Below are positions 53,401 through 63,461 of a stretch of 64,000 nucleotides of DNA, piece after piece (the first letter of the stretch is position 1; each line of letters begins with the position of its first letter). The stretch is from Orobanche coerulescens (lineage: Eukaryota > Streptophyta > Magnoliopsida > Lamiales > Orobanchaceae), in the NCBI GenBank assembly GCA_033398695.1, contig JAWKAU010000257.1:90001-154000 (forward strand), in the 5' to 3' direction. The notes under the pieces are model-generated. The model was not told where the DNA came from. It ran no database searches and was given only the letters and a program-made list of their open reading frames with translations. The position numbers were made by a program, and so were the translations under genes.

Positions 53401-53959
53401 CATATTATACATCACCATTTCATGTTAAGCATAAAGGTTTCACAAGAATACCTGCATTGAGTAATTAACGATGAAACAAACGGAACAGAGAATCAACCAC
53501 GATCCCTAGGAACCGACAACAACGAACTTAATGATTCGAAGAATACAATCACAACCAATTCTACACGAGTACGAAAACGGAATACACCCGAAAACCCACC
53601 TATGATTCATGTAAATTTGTACAAAAACAACAACGAGGGCGGATCGCAACCGAACCCTCTCGATTTCACAAATACTACGAAATTTACCATGAACTCGTAG
53701 AGAAAACATGAATACCACTAAGATTAATCACATACATCATGGATTAACCAACAACACAGAACGAATCGGACATTAAATCGAAAGATGAACAACAGATGAT
53801 TTGGTGTTAGGTTGATGTTATGATGCTTGAATATACTTCTCCAATGGAGTTTGAGTGAAAATCGGACGAACCCTAGCTCCAAGGATCACCCCCGACGCGA
53901 AGAGAAGAGAGAAGAGTGAAAAAAATGAGGAAAAAGTTGGCCCTGTCAGTTTATATACT

Positions 53960-54290
53960 GACAGATGTTACGGCCGTAACATCACTCACATACGGCTGTA
54001 ACTCATGAATATTACGGCCGTAAGTGTAACACTTTACGACCGTAACTGGCCCTGGAGAAGGATCTGGACAAATAAACGAAACCAACTTACGACCGTATAA
54101 ATCGAAGGTTACGGCCGTAACAATTCTTACGGCCATAACTCATGAATATTACGCCCGTAAGTTGCCCACAGTATTAATGCAGAAAAAACGAATTTTGGTT
54201 ACGGCCGTACAAAGAAGAACATACGGCCGTAACTATTGAATATTACGGTCATAATAGTCCTGGCTTACGGCCATAACGTGCCTCTGGCAA
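53960..54290. repeat. TTACGGCCGTAA palindrome cluster
   Basis: About fourteen complete or near-complete copies of the 12-base palindrome in 330 bases, with variants TTACGACCGTAA and TTACGGCCATAA, separated by 5-30 bases. Confidence 0.9.
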
Positions 54291-54890
54291 CAGACCAGAT
54301 ATGCACGAAATGACGTCTCGATGAAGATCGATCGGAGAATACAAAGGTATACCAACTACCAACGGATACACTCATGACGAGTTCGAGTCAGAAACTACAA
54401 CGTTAAAAGAAGACGCGATCCCGACTACCCAAAGGTTCGAAAACGACAAGGATAGTAATTACCCCGTAACTTTGAAAAATTACAAAACGACCCAAAAACA
54501 TCCGAAACACGCGATACACGGTCAAAACACCAAACAAAAGCTCACAACACACATAATAACATAAGATGGATTTACGGCAACCCCGAAACGGCGGTTCCGA
54601 ACAACGATTACGAGAATCAAACCAAATAGCGATGGAAATGACATTAAGCGTGGAATTGAGTAAAACAAATCCGAAACAAGCTCGGATGACAAAATGTCCA
54701 GTATTAATTATTCTTGAAATATTACGGTTACAAGCGAGTCACTAGAAACGAAAAATACACCAAAATGAAAAATTACCGGAAAGAGAAAAAATGCGGATAT
54801 TACATTCTCCCCCTTTAAAAACAAGTTTCGTCTCGAAACTTAAGAAACAAACAACTCGGGGTACCTAGCACGCATGCTATCCTCGGTTTC

Positions 54891-55343
54891 CTAAGTTGCC
54901 TCCTCGACACCATGTCTCGACCACTGCACCTTGACCAATGGAATGGTCTTATGCGTCAGTGGCTTCTCATGGTGCTCCAAAATCTTCAAGGGACGCTCCG
55001 CGAAGGTAATATCTTTAGCAATATCGATCTCACCATAGTCGATGACATGACTAGGGTCCGAAACATATTTCTTCAGTTGGAAAACATAGAAAATGCTATG
55101 GACGTGACTCAAATCTAGAGTCAACGCCAAGCGATACGCCAACTCGCCAACCCTCTCGAGAATCTCAAAGGGCCCAATAAATCTCGGACTCAACTCCCCC
55201 TTCTTCCCGAAGCAGAAAACTCCCCTCGTCGGAGACACCTTTAGCAAAACGTGGTCTCCCACCTTGAATTCTAAAGGTCGACAACGAATATCAGCATAGG
55301 ATTTCTGTCGACTCTGAGCAGTCAACATCCTCTCCCGAATCAA
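54891..55343 (-). pseudogene. Tekay 1 integrase C-terminus and chromodomain-like region
   Basis: 150 residues on the minus strand: MLTAQSRQKSYAD, RPLEFKVGDHVLLKVSPTRG, FGKKGELSPRFIGPFEILER, VGELAYRLAL, LKKYVSDPSHVIDYGEI and PLVKVQWSRHGVEEAT. These are the GPF/Y integrase end and the start of a chromodomain-like fold, placed just before the 3' LTR as in Tekay/Del chromoviruses. The frame runs to the polypurine side with a stop where TGG would give EEATWE. The upstream part is cut off by the second CACTA. Confidence 0.9.
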
Positions 55344-55345
55344 TT

Positions 55346-56868
55346 CACTACAACATTATAGGCCTATTGCGACACACGCTCACGCGACAGTGCCACTAAA
55401 CTACCACACTTATGCTTCTAGTGTCATATATTTGCATCATTTATGCGTCACATACATATTGTGTCGTAGTTTAGTGACACACGCGTGACAAACCTTTTTA
55501 TGTGTCGAAATTACGACAATTTATTTGCGACACCTCCATCAAATGTCATAATTATACCACATTTTTAGAACAGTGTTGCATCTAGTGTCGTATATTTACG
55601 TCACTTGTGTGTCACATACATATTGCATCGTAGTTTAGTGACACGCGCGGCACTCATTTTTGTGTCTCAAAATTGAGACAATTTATTTACGACACCTCAA
55701 TCAAATGTCATAATTATACCACATTTTTAGAATAGTGTCGCTTCTATTGCCGTATAGTTACATCATTTGTGCGTCATCTATATTTTGTGTCGTATTGTAG
55801 TGACACGGATGCGACATTCATTTTTGTGTTTCTAAATTGTGCCGATTTATTTATGACACCTCAATAAAATGTCACTACTATACCATATTTTTAGAATAGT
55901 GTTGCATCTAGTGTTGTATATTCACGTCACTTGTGTGTAACATACATATTGTGTCGCAGTTTAGTGACACACGCGCAACACTCGTTTTCATGACTCTAAA
56001 TTGCTACAATTTATTTGTGACACATTAATCAAATGTCATAATTATACCATATTTTTAGAGTATTGTTACATCTTGTGTCGTATATTCATGTCATTTGTGC
56101 ATCATCTATATTTTGTGTCGTATTTTAGTGAAACGGACGCCGACACTCATTTTTGTGTTTCTAAATTGTGTCATTATTTATGAGACCTCAATAAAATGTC
56201 ACTATTATACAATACTTTTAAATTGGTGTTGCACAGTAATGTCACACTTTGCGTCACTTTTTGTTATAGAGTTTGTACTAGTGGCACAAAAATAACAATA
56301 AAAAATAATTTTAAATACCAACAAATATTTTACTAAAATCTAAGTCAAAATCAAATTTAATTGATCTGTAAGCTCTAAATTTTCAGAGGATAAACTTTCA
56401 CCCTCATTTCTTCATGTCTAATTGTAATGTGTTTGATGATTGCAGATATTGTGCTAGAGATTCTCTCATAAATTATATGACAGTCGTGTATAAATATGAA
56501 ATTAATCAAGTTAATTTTATATCCACAAGCTGCATAATTGCCGCTAAAAGCAAGATTCGAATCGATATATCTCTTTTAGTGGTAGAGAGTCATGAAGTAA
56601 ATTTGCAGATCGACTATCTTACGAGTTACGAAGTAAAAAGAGAGAAAAACCAAAAAAATAAAAGGTGAAGAGAAAACCCCAAAAAATGCAACAGTAAAAT
56701 AATTCCTAAACTATCCACCATGAAGGACTTCTTCAGAAAACCTTGCACAATGACTCTCAATCACAGATCCCATTGCTTCACCCAAACATTCTACCTGCAA
56801 TATGGAGGTTAAAAAACTTCAAATGGTGATATTTGGATTGTTTTGTAGAGATAAAGAGAGCTAACAAC
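55346..56868 (+). mobile_element. CACTA element 2, left part
   Basis: Starts CACTACAACATTATAGGCC, a CACTA-type end, immediately followed by a subterminal tandem array (55,390-56,250). It lies within the Tekay 1 pol region and is itself cut at 56,869 by Tekay 2. No transposase coding sequence is visible in this 1.5 kb; it should lie beyond the next insertion. The piece 56,260-56,868 is AT-rich without motifs. Confidence 0.8.
55390..56250. repeat. Subterminal tandem array in CACTA 2, about 165 bp x 5
   Basis: Five diverged units start with GTCACATACATATTGTGTCG-type sequence near 55,440, 55,610, 55,770, 55,930 and 56,095. Each also has TTTAGTGACAC followed by CGCG, a GACACCTCAATCAAATGTCA block and TTTTTAGAATAGTGT. 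Confidence 0.85.
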
Positions 56869-57199
56869 TGTAATACCCGGTTGTAATTCAGTAATTTCAT
56901 TCGGTGATTGTCACTCAGTGGATTTTCACTCAATTATAATCATTCATCAATCATGTTCATTCACCCGTGTTCACCATTCGGAGAAACTTCGAGTTGTGTA
57001 TCGTTATTGTTCATTGTTTCAACTTTCCTCATATGAGTTCGACTTTGTTAGATCACCATTAATTTTTGGTAACTCCAAAAATTCTAAATCTTTGCAATAT
57101 TATAGAGCATCGAGTTATCTTTCCAATGGTTCAAACGGTGAGTCAATCGGAGTCCGGACGAGAGAGTTATGGTCGTTTTAGCTCACCCGCTCATTTTTC

Positions 57200-57535
57200 A
57201 GTTATTGGGCCGATCACGCGCCGGCGAACTCGGCCGTGTCGTCCGACACGGCCCGTGCCGTACTCGTCCGGAAATGCCGAAGTCTCTGCCCTCAGGACTC
57301 GACCGTGTCGTCTGGCACGGCCGAGTCGAACTCTTCCGGATAAGCCAGAACCGACTGCCCAGACGCCCGACCGTGTTCCAGGACACGGTCGAGTCATGCC
57401 GAGTCGCTGTCGGACGGGCACTATCGGAAGGCCCCTCCCGCGCGGCCGTGTCAAGCGGACACGGTCGAGTCCCTGCCGCCGATTGCGCGCCGCGGCCGTG
57501 CCGATCGGCACGGCCGTGTCGGCAGGCGATCAACC
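57200..57535. repeat. GACACGGCCGTGTC palindrome cluster in 5' LTR
   Basis: About ten copies of inverted GGCCGTGTCG / CGACACGGCC units in 330 bases, each able to fold into a short hairpin. The same cluster starts at 63,810 in the 3' LTR. Confidence 0.88.
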
Positions 57536-57539
57536 CCTT

Positions 57540-58910
57540 TAAATTCGTTTTTTTAGCATTTACCCATTCCTTCCATTTTTTCCACCATCATACGAGAGAG
57601 AGAGGCTTGAGGGAGAAGATTCTCTTCACCTATCACTTGAGTGTGGTTTTTAATCATTTTCATTCGGTTGTGAAGCTTGGATACTCGATTAAACTCGTGT
57701 TCTTCGGATCGAAGTGGTTGGATCTTCAAGAGGTAATTCCTTCAACACCTTGGACTTCGATTTTGTGTTGAGATATGATGTTTTGGCCGTTATAATCATG
57801 TTATATGAAGGGATATGTATATGATTATGAGTTTGTATAAGAATTCATTGGATTATTGAGGGTTTATTCAAGAACACCTTGAATATCGGGTTGAAATTGG
57901 GGGTTTTCGTTTAATTGTCGTTATAATCACGTTTTCGGATATTCATTTTGGATTATTGATCATTTGGAAGATGTTTGTTGGTTTGAAACACTTCTTGGAG
58001 GATTTGATATTGGTATATTGAGATTTGATTGTAAACAATCGGAGTTTGGCCACAACGTATTCGATATAATACCCCAATGAATTTAGTTTAATCGTATCGA
58101 CGTTTTGAGTTCGTTATATTCGTGTTTGATTCGTATATTGAACGGGTTGTTGGATATTGTATAATTCAAGGTTGTTCGAGCGATCGATATCTCAATTAGG
58201 ACGTTGTTCGTGGAAGGATAATTTTCACCGGTATTGTGTAAGTTAATTCTTACTCGGTTAAAAGGATATTCATCCCTTTTGTTGTTGTTCATTCATAATC
58301 ATAACTCATTCATCATTGTATTAACCGTATCAAAACTTGTTATTGTCAATTAATCACTTCAGTCATAAGAAACGATGGTTCCAATCATTTCATTGAGCTG
58401 TCATTTACTTCACTATCATTCTATCTCGGTGAGTCATTATTCATTTTCGATGTCACTTTTGTTATATCGTGGCATTCCGGGTCATACTAGCGTGCCGGTT
58501 GGTATGTGTAGGATTTTCATGTCGGGCACATTTATGTCGTGTGTTGGTTTTTGGCCTCACATTGGACTGTGCACACGAGACGATTACTTGGTGAGACTGA
58601 TTAGGCACAAGACCACGCGTGTATTCGATCGATACTCGTTGGTGGCTTGTGCTCGGACACATTTCCATCCCGGGCGTAGTGTGGCGCTACCCTTTGAGCC
58701 GTACTGTTAGTTGATTCATATAGCATGTTTGATTGCGTATGTTTCGACAGGATATTTCATAATTTCAGATATAATCATGATTGTGTATTTTCAACCCTTA
58801 AGGATTGTTGTTCTTTGTAACTGACCCCATAGGATAAATGTAGTACCAAACCACATTACAACAATAATTACTCTGATGAGGAGTTTAGTTACAACACACC
58901 AGGACAATAC
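57540..58910. other. Probable LTR remainder and leader of Tekay 2
   Basis: No gene. AT-rich (57,540-58,480), then a GC-richer block (58,480-58,710) with GTGCCGGTTGGTATGTG and CACACGAGACGATTA like the R/U5 part of other Tekay LTRs. The LTR end is not evident. Confidence 0.45.
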
Positions 58911-58914
58911 CTTA

Positions 58915-59093
58915 AGGACGATCATATTAACTCATTAATCACTTAATTCATTTCATTACTCAGTTAATGATCAGGACGATCATATTAACTCATTAATCAC
59001 TTAATTCATTTCATTACTCAGTTAATGATCAGGACGATCATATTAACTCATTAATCACTCAATTCATTTCATTACTCAGTTGTCGATCTGGAT
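58915..59093. repeat. 58 bp tandem repeat, three copies
   Basis: Unit: GACGATCATATTAACTCATT, then AATCACTTAATTCATTTC and ATTACTCAGTTAATGATCAG. Copies start near 58915, 58973 and 59031; the third diverges at its end. It lies in the leader of Tekay 2. Confidence 0.92.
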
Positions 59094-59240
59094 GATCATA
59101 TTACCAATCTTATTAAGTTATTCAAGATAATCATTTCAAGAATTTCATCAGATAATCATGTCACTTCAGTAAATCATTCATATAATCACTAAGTTAGAGC
59201 ATGTATACTCATTTTCATCATCTCATGGCATAATCATAAC

Positions 59241-59861
59241 GTGATAATCATGCGGGGAAATATAATCATTATGCGACCTTCCTACTTCAGTATGGGGAGA
59301 GCTGTCAAGGGATGCATGAGGAGAGGCCGCGGTGAGGGCCGAAACCCGGGAAATAATCACTCGCTGTCGGGAAATCTTGCCCAGGACTCGGCTCGATCAG
59401 GAGATGTTCGGGTTAATCCACTCACTTTTATGCAGGCCATGATGACCCTTGTGCAGTTGCTCAATCATCATTGCGCCACTCTGGCCGGATTAATCGAGCG
59501 AACCCTCCCGTATGAGACGGCTGCTAAGGAAAGTGCTGAACAACAACCTTCATCTGTCAGCAAGAAATCAACGAAGCGTAATCAGTCCGAAGGCGGTCAG
59601 TCAACCTTCAAGAAGCCTCGTGTGAGTCCTATCGTTTCTGAGCGACCTCCTACGGTGCAAAGTTGTGCGGGATCTCAGTCCCGAGCGGCTAGTTCAGCCG
59701 TCACCTGTTTCAACTGTGAAGAACAGGGTCATTTCAGCACCAAATGTCCGAAGCGGACTGTCACATGCCATAACTGTGGAATTGCTGGGCATAGGGCCCG
59801 TTTTTGCCGAAGGGACTCCAAGTCGGCTCGGCATCTCGAGCCCGAAGCAACCGGCGTTTGA
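59241..59861 (+). pseudogene. Tekay 2 gag with internal deletion
   Basis: 206 codons. Residues 1-90 are N-terminal gag (FMQAMMTLVQLLNHHCATLA). Then comes a lysine-rich segment (KKSTKRNQSEGG, FKKPRVSP) and two CCHC knuckles, CFNCEEQGHFSTKC and CHNCGIAGHRARFC, which bind RNA. A full Tekay gag has a retrotransposon gag core of about 100-150 residues between these, which is absent here, so the frame is a deletion derivative. Downstream, stops separate it from the protease remains. Confidence 0.85.
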
Positions 59862-59869
59862 GAATCGAT

Positions 59870-60400
59870 CGCTTTGTCATCGTCGTTTAAGACAATGGAA
59901 GCAAATAGAGTTGGAGCTCGTATTTATCGACGGAGCGTCGGTTCGGGGCCGGCAAGTCCTGATTCATATGATGAGGAGGATCGACGATCCGGTGGCCCGA
60001 ATGATTTCAGGTATACTCGTAATTTTATTTCAACTTGTGTGTACCTTTTGATGCTGGTACACCGCATTCATTCATTTTCGAATCATGCTTGAATAGACTT
60101 ATTTCGGGATAGTCCTATTGCTTGTGGACCTCATACCATCGGTCTACCTGACGATGGAAGAATTTTCGGAATCATACGGAATTAAGCTTAATGACTGCGA
60201 TTGGTTGATGGATCTAATCGTGGTGAATTTATCTTAAGACGATGTAATTTTCGGTATTAGTTGGTTTGATCGTCTTGATACTATCCTCAGTGTTTGTTAG
60301 CGTTTGGTCGCTATCTTTCCGTCGTTGGTTGTCGAATGTGTGCTTCAGGGAAGTAATCCCCGTTGTTCCAGAAGAAGTATTATTATGGCGAAAGCAGAGA
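59870..60400 (+). pseudogene. Tekay 2 protease, degraded
   Basis: Fragments in changing frames. FDAGTPHSFIF near 60,045 matches the retropepsin DSGATHSFI site with the serine and alanine altered. IIRN and LVDG remains follow. Many stops. Confidence 0.65.
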
Positions 60401-60404
60401 AATT

Positions 60405-60850
60405 TCGCAATCGAGTTATTCAATCATTCCTTGTATCATTTTCATCGATTGGCTTTTCTAAGACAATCGAGTCATTCAATCATTCATTGTATCATTTTCA
60501 TCGATTGGCTTTTCTAAGACAATCGAGTCATTCAATCATTCATTGTATCATTTTCATCGATTGGCTTTTCTAAGACAATCGAGTCATTCAATCATTCATT
60601 GTATCATTTTCATCGATTGGCCTTTCTAAGGCAATCGAGTTATTCAATCATTCATTGTATCATTTTCATCGATTGGCCTTTCAAAGGCAATCGAGTTATT
60701 CAAACATTCATTGTATCATCTTCATCGATTGGCCTTTCTAAGGCAATCGAGTTGTTCAATCATTATTGGTATCTCTTTTTATCGACTGACCATTCTAGGG
60801 CAATCGAAATGTTCAATCATTCGTGGTATCATTGTCATCGATTGATGATG
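60405..60850. repeat. 56 bp tandem repeat in pol, about eight copies
   Basis: Units contain CAATCGAGTCATTCAATCATT, then CATTGTATCATTTTCATCG and ATTGGCTTTTCTAAGA. The first four are near-identical at 56-base spacing; later ones diverge and vary in length. It sits between the protease and reverse transcriptase remains. Confidence 0.92.
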
Positions 60851-60879
60851 TATTTCCAGACGAGTTATCTGGTTGCCTT

Positions 60880-61830
60880 CACATAGAGTAGGGGAATTCA
60901 GGAGTGAGTTGGAGCCGGTACGTCCCCTTTATCGAAGGCACCGTATCGGATGGCCCCGACCAGAATGCAGGACTTGAAGATTCAACTTGAGGAGTAGTTC
61001 GAGGAAGGTTATCTCCGACCGATTGCGTCCCCGTGAGGAACACCAGTGTGATCTGTCAAGGAGAAGGATGGATCGTCTCGTGTGTGTATTAATTACCAGG
61101 AGTTGAACAGGGTGATGATCAAGAGTAGTATCCCTTACCCCGTATTGATGATCTTTTAGATCAACTTCAGGGAGCCTCAGTATTTTCCAGGATCGACTTA
61201 AGATCTGGATATCACCAGTTGCGAATTCGAGAGTCGGATATCGCGAGGACAGCGTTTCGTACACGCTATGGTCATTATGAGTTCGTAGTTATGCCGTTCG
61301 GGCTAACTATTGCACCTGCGGTATTCATGGAGTTAATGAATCGGGTTTTCATCGACTTTTGGATCAGTTTGTTGTTGTCTTCATCGACGACATTTTGATT
61401 TATTCTCGTAGCCGAGAGGAACACGAGGTTCATCTTCATCAGGTTCTCGACGTGTTGAGACGAGAGCAACTTTATGGAAAGTTTTCCAAATGTGAGTTCT
61501 GGAGGTCCGAAGTGACTTTCTCGGGCATGTAATTTCATCGACGAGTTCGTGTCGACCCTCGAAGACGGAGACTATACGAGATTGGCAACCTCCAAAAGAT
61601 ATTAAGTAAATCCGATGTTTCCTCGGATTAGTGGTTAATTATCCAACCCACGGCGGAGCTAGCAACCGTGGTTTTCACGTTGGAAATTTGGCGTCGTTAC
61701 CTTTATGGCATCACATCGAGATCTTCACCAATCACAAGAGTTGAAGTATATATTTACTCATAAGGAGTTAAATATGCGGCAGGCGGTGGTTGGAACTAAT
61801 CAAAGATTTTGATATCGAGATCCTTTACCA
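60880..61830 (+). pseudogene. Tekay 2 reverse transcriptase and RNase H, degraded
   Basis: Pieces in three frames: [24 protein letters not shown] and [19 protein letters not shown] sequences near 61,130-61,240; [20 protein letters not shown] near 61,290; [20 protein letters not shown] near 61,370, whose FIDD is the catalytic YVDD-type box; [16 protein letters not shown] near 61,460; and, for RNase H, QELKYIFTHKELNMRQ near 61,735. Several frameshifts and stops. The expected order of RT then RNase H then integrase is kept. Confidence 0.88.
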
Positions 61831-61945
61831 CCGGGCAAGGCGACGTTGTCGCCGCGCCTTGAGTCGTAAGTCCGTTCGGGAGCAGATGCTTGCTCGTTTA
61901 ACGATTCGAAGGAGCTTGGCGGGAATTCCTTAGACCCGAGATCGA

Positions 61946-63427
61946 GTGCAGCCCGTGAGTTCGAGACGACTTTGTATGTTAGAGATTTCATCGTCACTTG
62001 AGGAGGTAATCAGAGAGAATCAGAGTTCAGACCCTTCATTGTTGCGCATCCGTGAAGATGTGGCTCAGGAGAAAGCCCCTGGATTCGTGATCCACGAGGA
62101 TGGACTTTTGAGATTTAAGAATCGGATGTGTGTACCGGCGAATGATGAGTTGAAAAACTCGATTTTGAGAGAAGCTCATGCTACCCCTTATTCTGTTCAT
62201 CCGGGGTCTAGCAAGATGTATAAGGACTTGAAACAAAATTACTGGTGGAGTAATATGAAGCGAGAAGTCGCAGAATTTGTTTCGAGATGCTTAACCTGTC
62301 AACAAGTCAAGATGGAACATCAGCGACCGGCAGGTATGCTGAAACCTCTTCTTATTCCCGAATGGAAGTGGGAAGACATTTCTATGGATTTCATCACGAG
62401 TTTGCCGACGAGTCGTCGTGGCATGAATACGATCTGGGTGATTGTGGACCGCTTAACTAAATCAGCTCATTTTCTTGAGATTAAGGATACTTGGGGTCCC
62501 GAGAGACTTGCCCAGTTATTCATTAAAGAGATAGTGAGACTGTACGGTACTCCTAAAAGTATCGTTTCCGATCGTGACGGACGGTTTGTGTCTCATTTTT
62601 GGAAATCAGTTCATCGTGCTATGGGAACTCAGCTTAATCTCAGTACTGCCTTTCATCTCCAGTCCGACGGACAATCATAGAGAACTATTCAGACATTAGA
62701 GGACATGTTGAGGGCATGCATCCTCGATTGGAAGAACGATTGGGAAGCCCAACTACCACTGATCGAGTTCACGTATAATAATAGTTGGCATGCCTCTATT
62801 AAGATGGCACCTTACGAGGCCTTGTACGGTCGTCGTTGTCGATCTCCTTTGTGTTGGGATGACTTGTCAGAATCAATCGGCACCGAGCCCGATATGCTTA
62901 TAGCCGCCCGGGAGAAGGTAGCTTTGATCAAGAGTCGTATGTTGACAGCTCAGAGTCGACAGAAATCATATGCAGATAATCGTCGTCGACCACTAGAGTT
63001 CGAGACGGGTGACCACGTTTTGGTCAAGGTATCCCCGAGTCGAGGTATTTTCCGTTTTGGAAAACGGGGGAAGTTGAGTCCGAGATTCATTGGACCGTTT
63101 GAAATTTTGGATCGAGTAGGCGAGTTAGCTTATCGATTGGCTTTGCCTCCGGCATTGAGCCGAATTCATAATGTGTTTCACGTCTCTCAGTTGCGGAAGT
63201 ATGTTGCCGACCCGAGTCACATACTTCAGTTCGACGAAATCGAGATCGCGGATGATCATTCGTACGAGGAGCATCCTGTACGAGTGTTGGAGCGGCGAAT
63301 CAAACAGTTGAGGAATAAGTCGATTCCTTTGGTCAAGATTCAGTGGTCTAGACACGGAGTCGAAGAGGCAACTTGGGAAACCGAGGATAGTATGCGGGAG
63401 AGTTATCCCGAGTTGTTTGACCCTTAG
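61946..63427 (+). pseudogene. Tekay 2 integrase and chromodomain, one stop
   Basis: One frame of 493 codons with a single stop (TAG, 62678-62680). It has the HHCC zinc finger (HATPYSVHPGSSKMY ... CLTCQQVK), the DDE core (SMDFITSLPTS, IVSDRDGRFVSHFWKS, then HLQSDGQS followed by the stop), the GPF/Y segment (LSPRFIGPFEILDRVG) and a chromodomain-like end (KIQWSRHGVEEATWETEDSM). Integrase inserts element DNA; the chromodomain targets heterochromatin in Tekay/Del elements. The stop sits exactly at the catalytic glutamate of DGQSE. Confidence 0.95.
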
Positions 63428-63461
63428 TTTCGGGGACGAAACTCTTTTAAGGGGGGGTGTA
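63428..63461 (+). promoter_or_regulatory. Tekay 2 polypurine tract region
   Basis: TTTCGGGGACGAAACTC, then TTTTAAGGGGGGGTGTA, directly before the 3' LTR. The 'GGGACGAAAC' plus G-run form is typical of Tekay elements. Confidence 0.85.

Larger units (their letters stand above)
52600..54804 (-). repeat. Tekay element 1 LTR (3')
   Basis: 2,205 bases between TGTAACACCCCC and GGATATTACA as read on the plus strand. It carries three diverged copies (53,155-53,400) of a GGACCAGGGCTAAACCACTG-type motif and, at 53,960-54,290, a cluster of TTACGGCCGTAA palindromes. Confidence 0.88.
52600..55345 (-). mobile_element. Tekay-type Gypsy element 1, 3' part (minus strand)
   Basis: On the minus strand the order is integrase/chromodomain end (55343-54891), a polypurine tract (complement of TTCTCCCCCTTTAAAA at 54805) and a 2,205-base LTR (54804-52600) running TGTAATATCC ... 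GGGGGTGTTACA. It has inserted in the CACTA transposase gene. The rest of this element should lie beyond the window, since at 55,346 it is cut by a second CACTA. Confidence 0.88.

Noticed and set aside
57066..57771. Long overlapping arginine-rich frames on both strands
   Set aside because: They follow from the GC-rich palindrome cluster in the Tekay LTR. The same sequence in the other LTR has different frame lengths.
60405..60850. Regular repeats that look like a CRISPR array
   Set aside because: There are no unique spacers of fixed length; the units are tandem and contiguous, in a plant retroelement.
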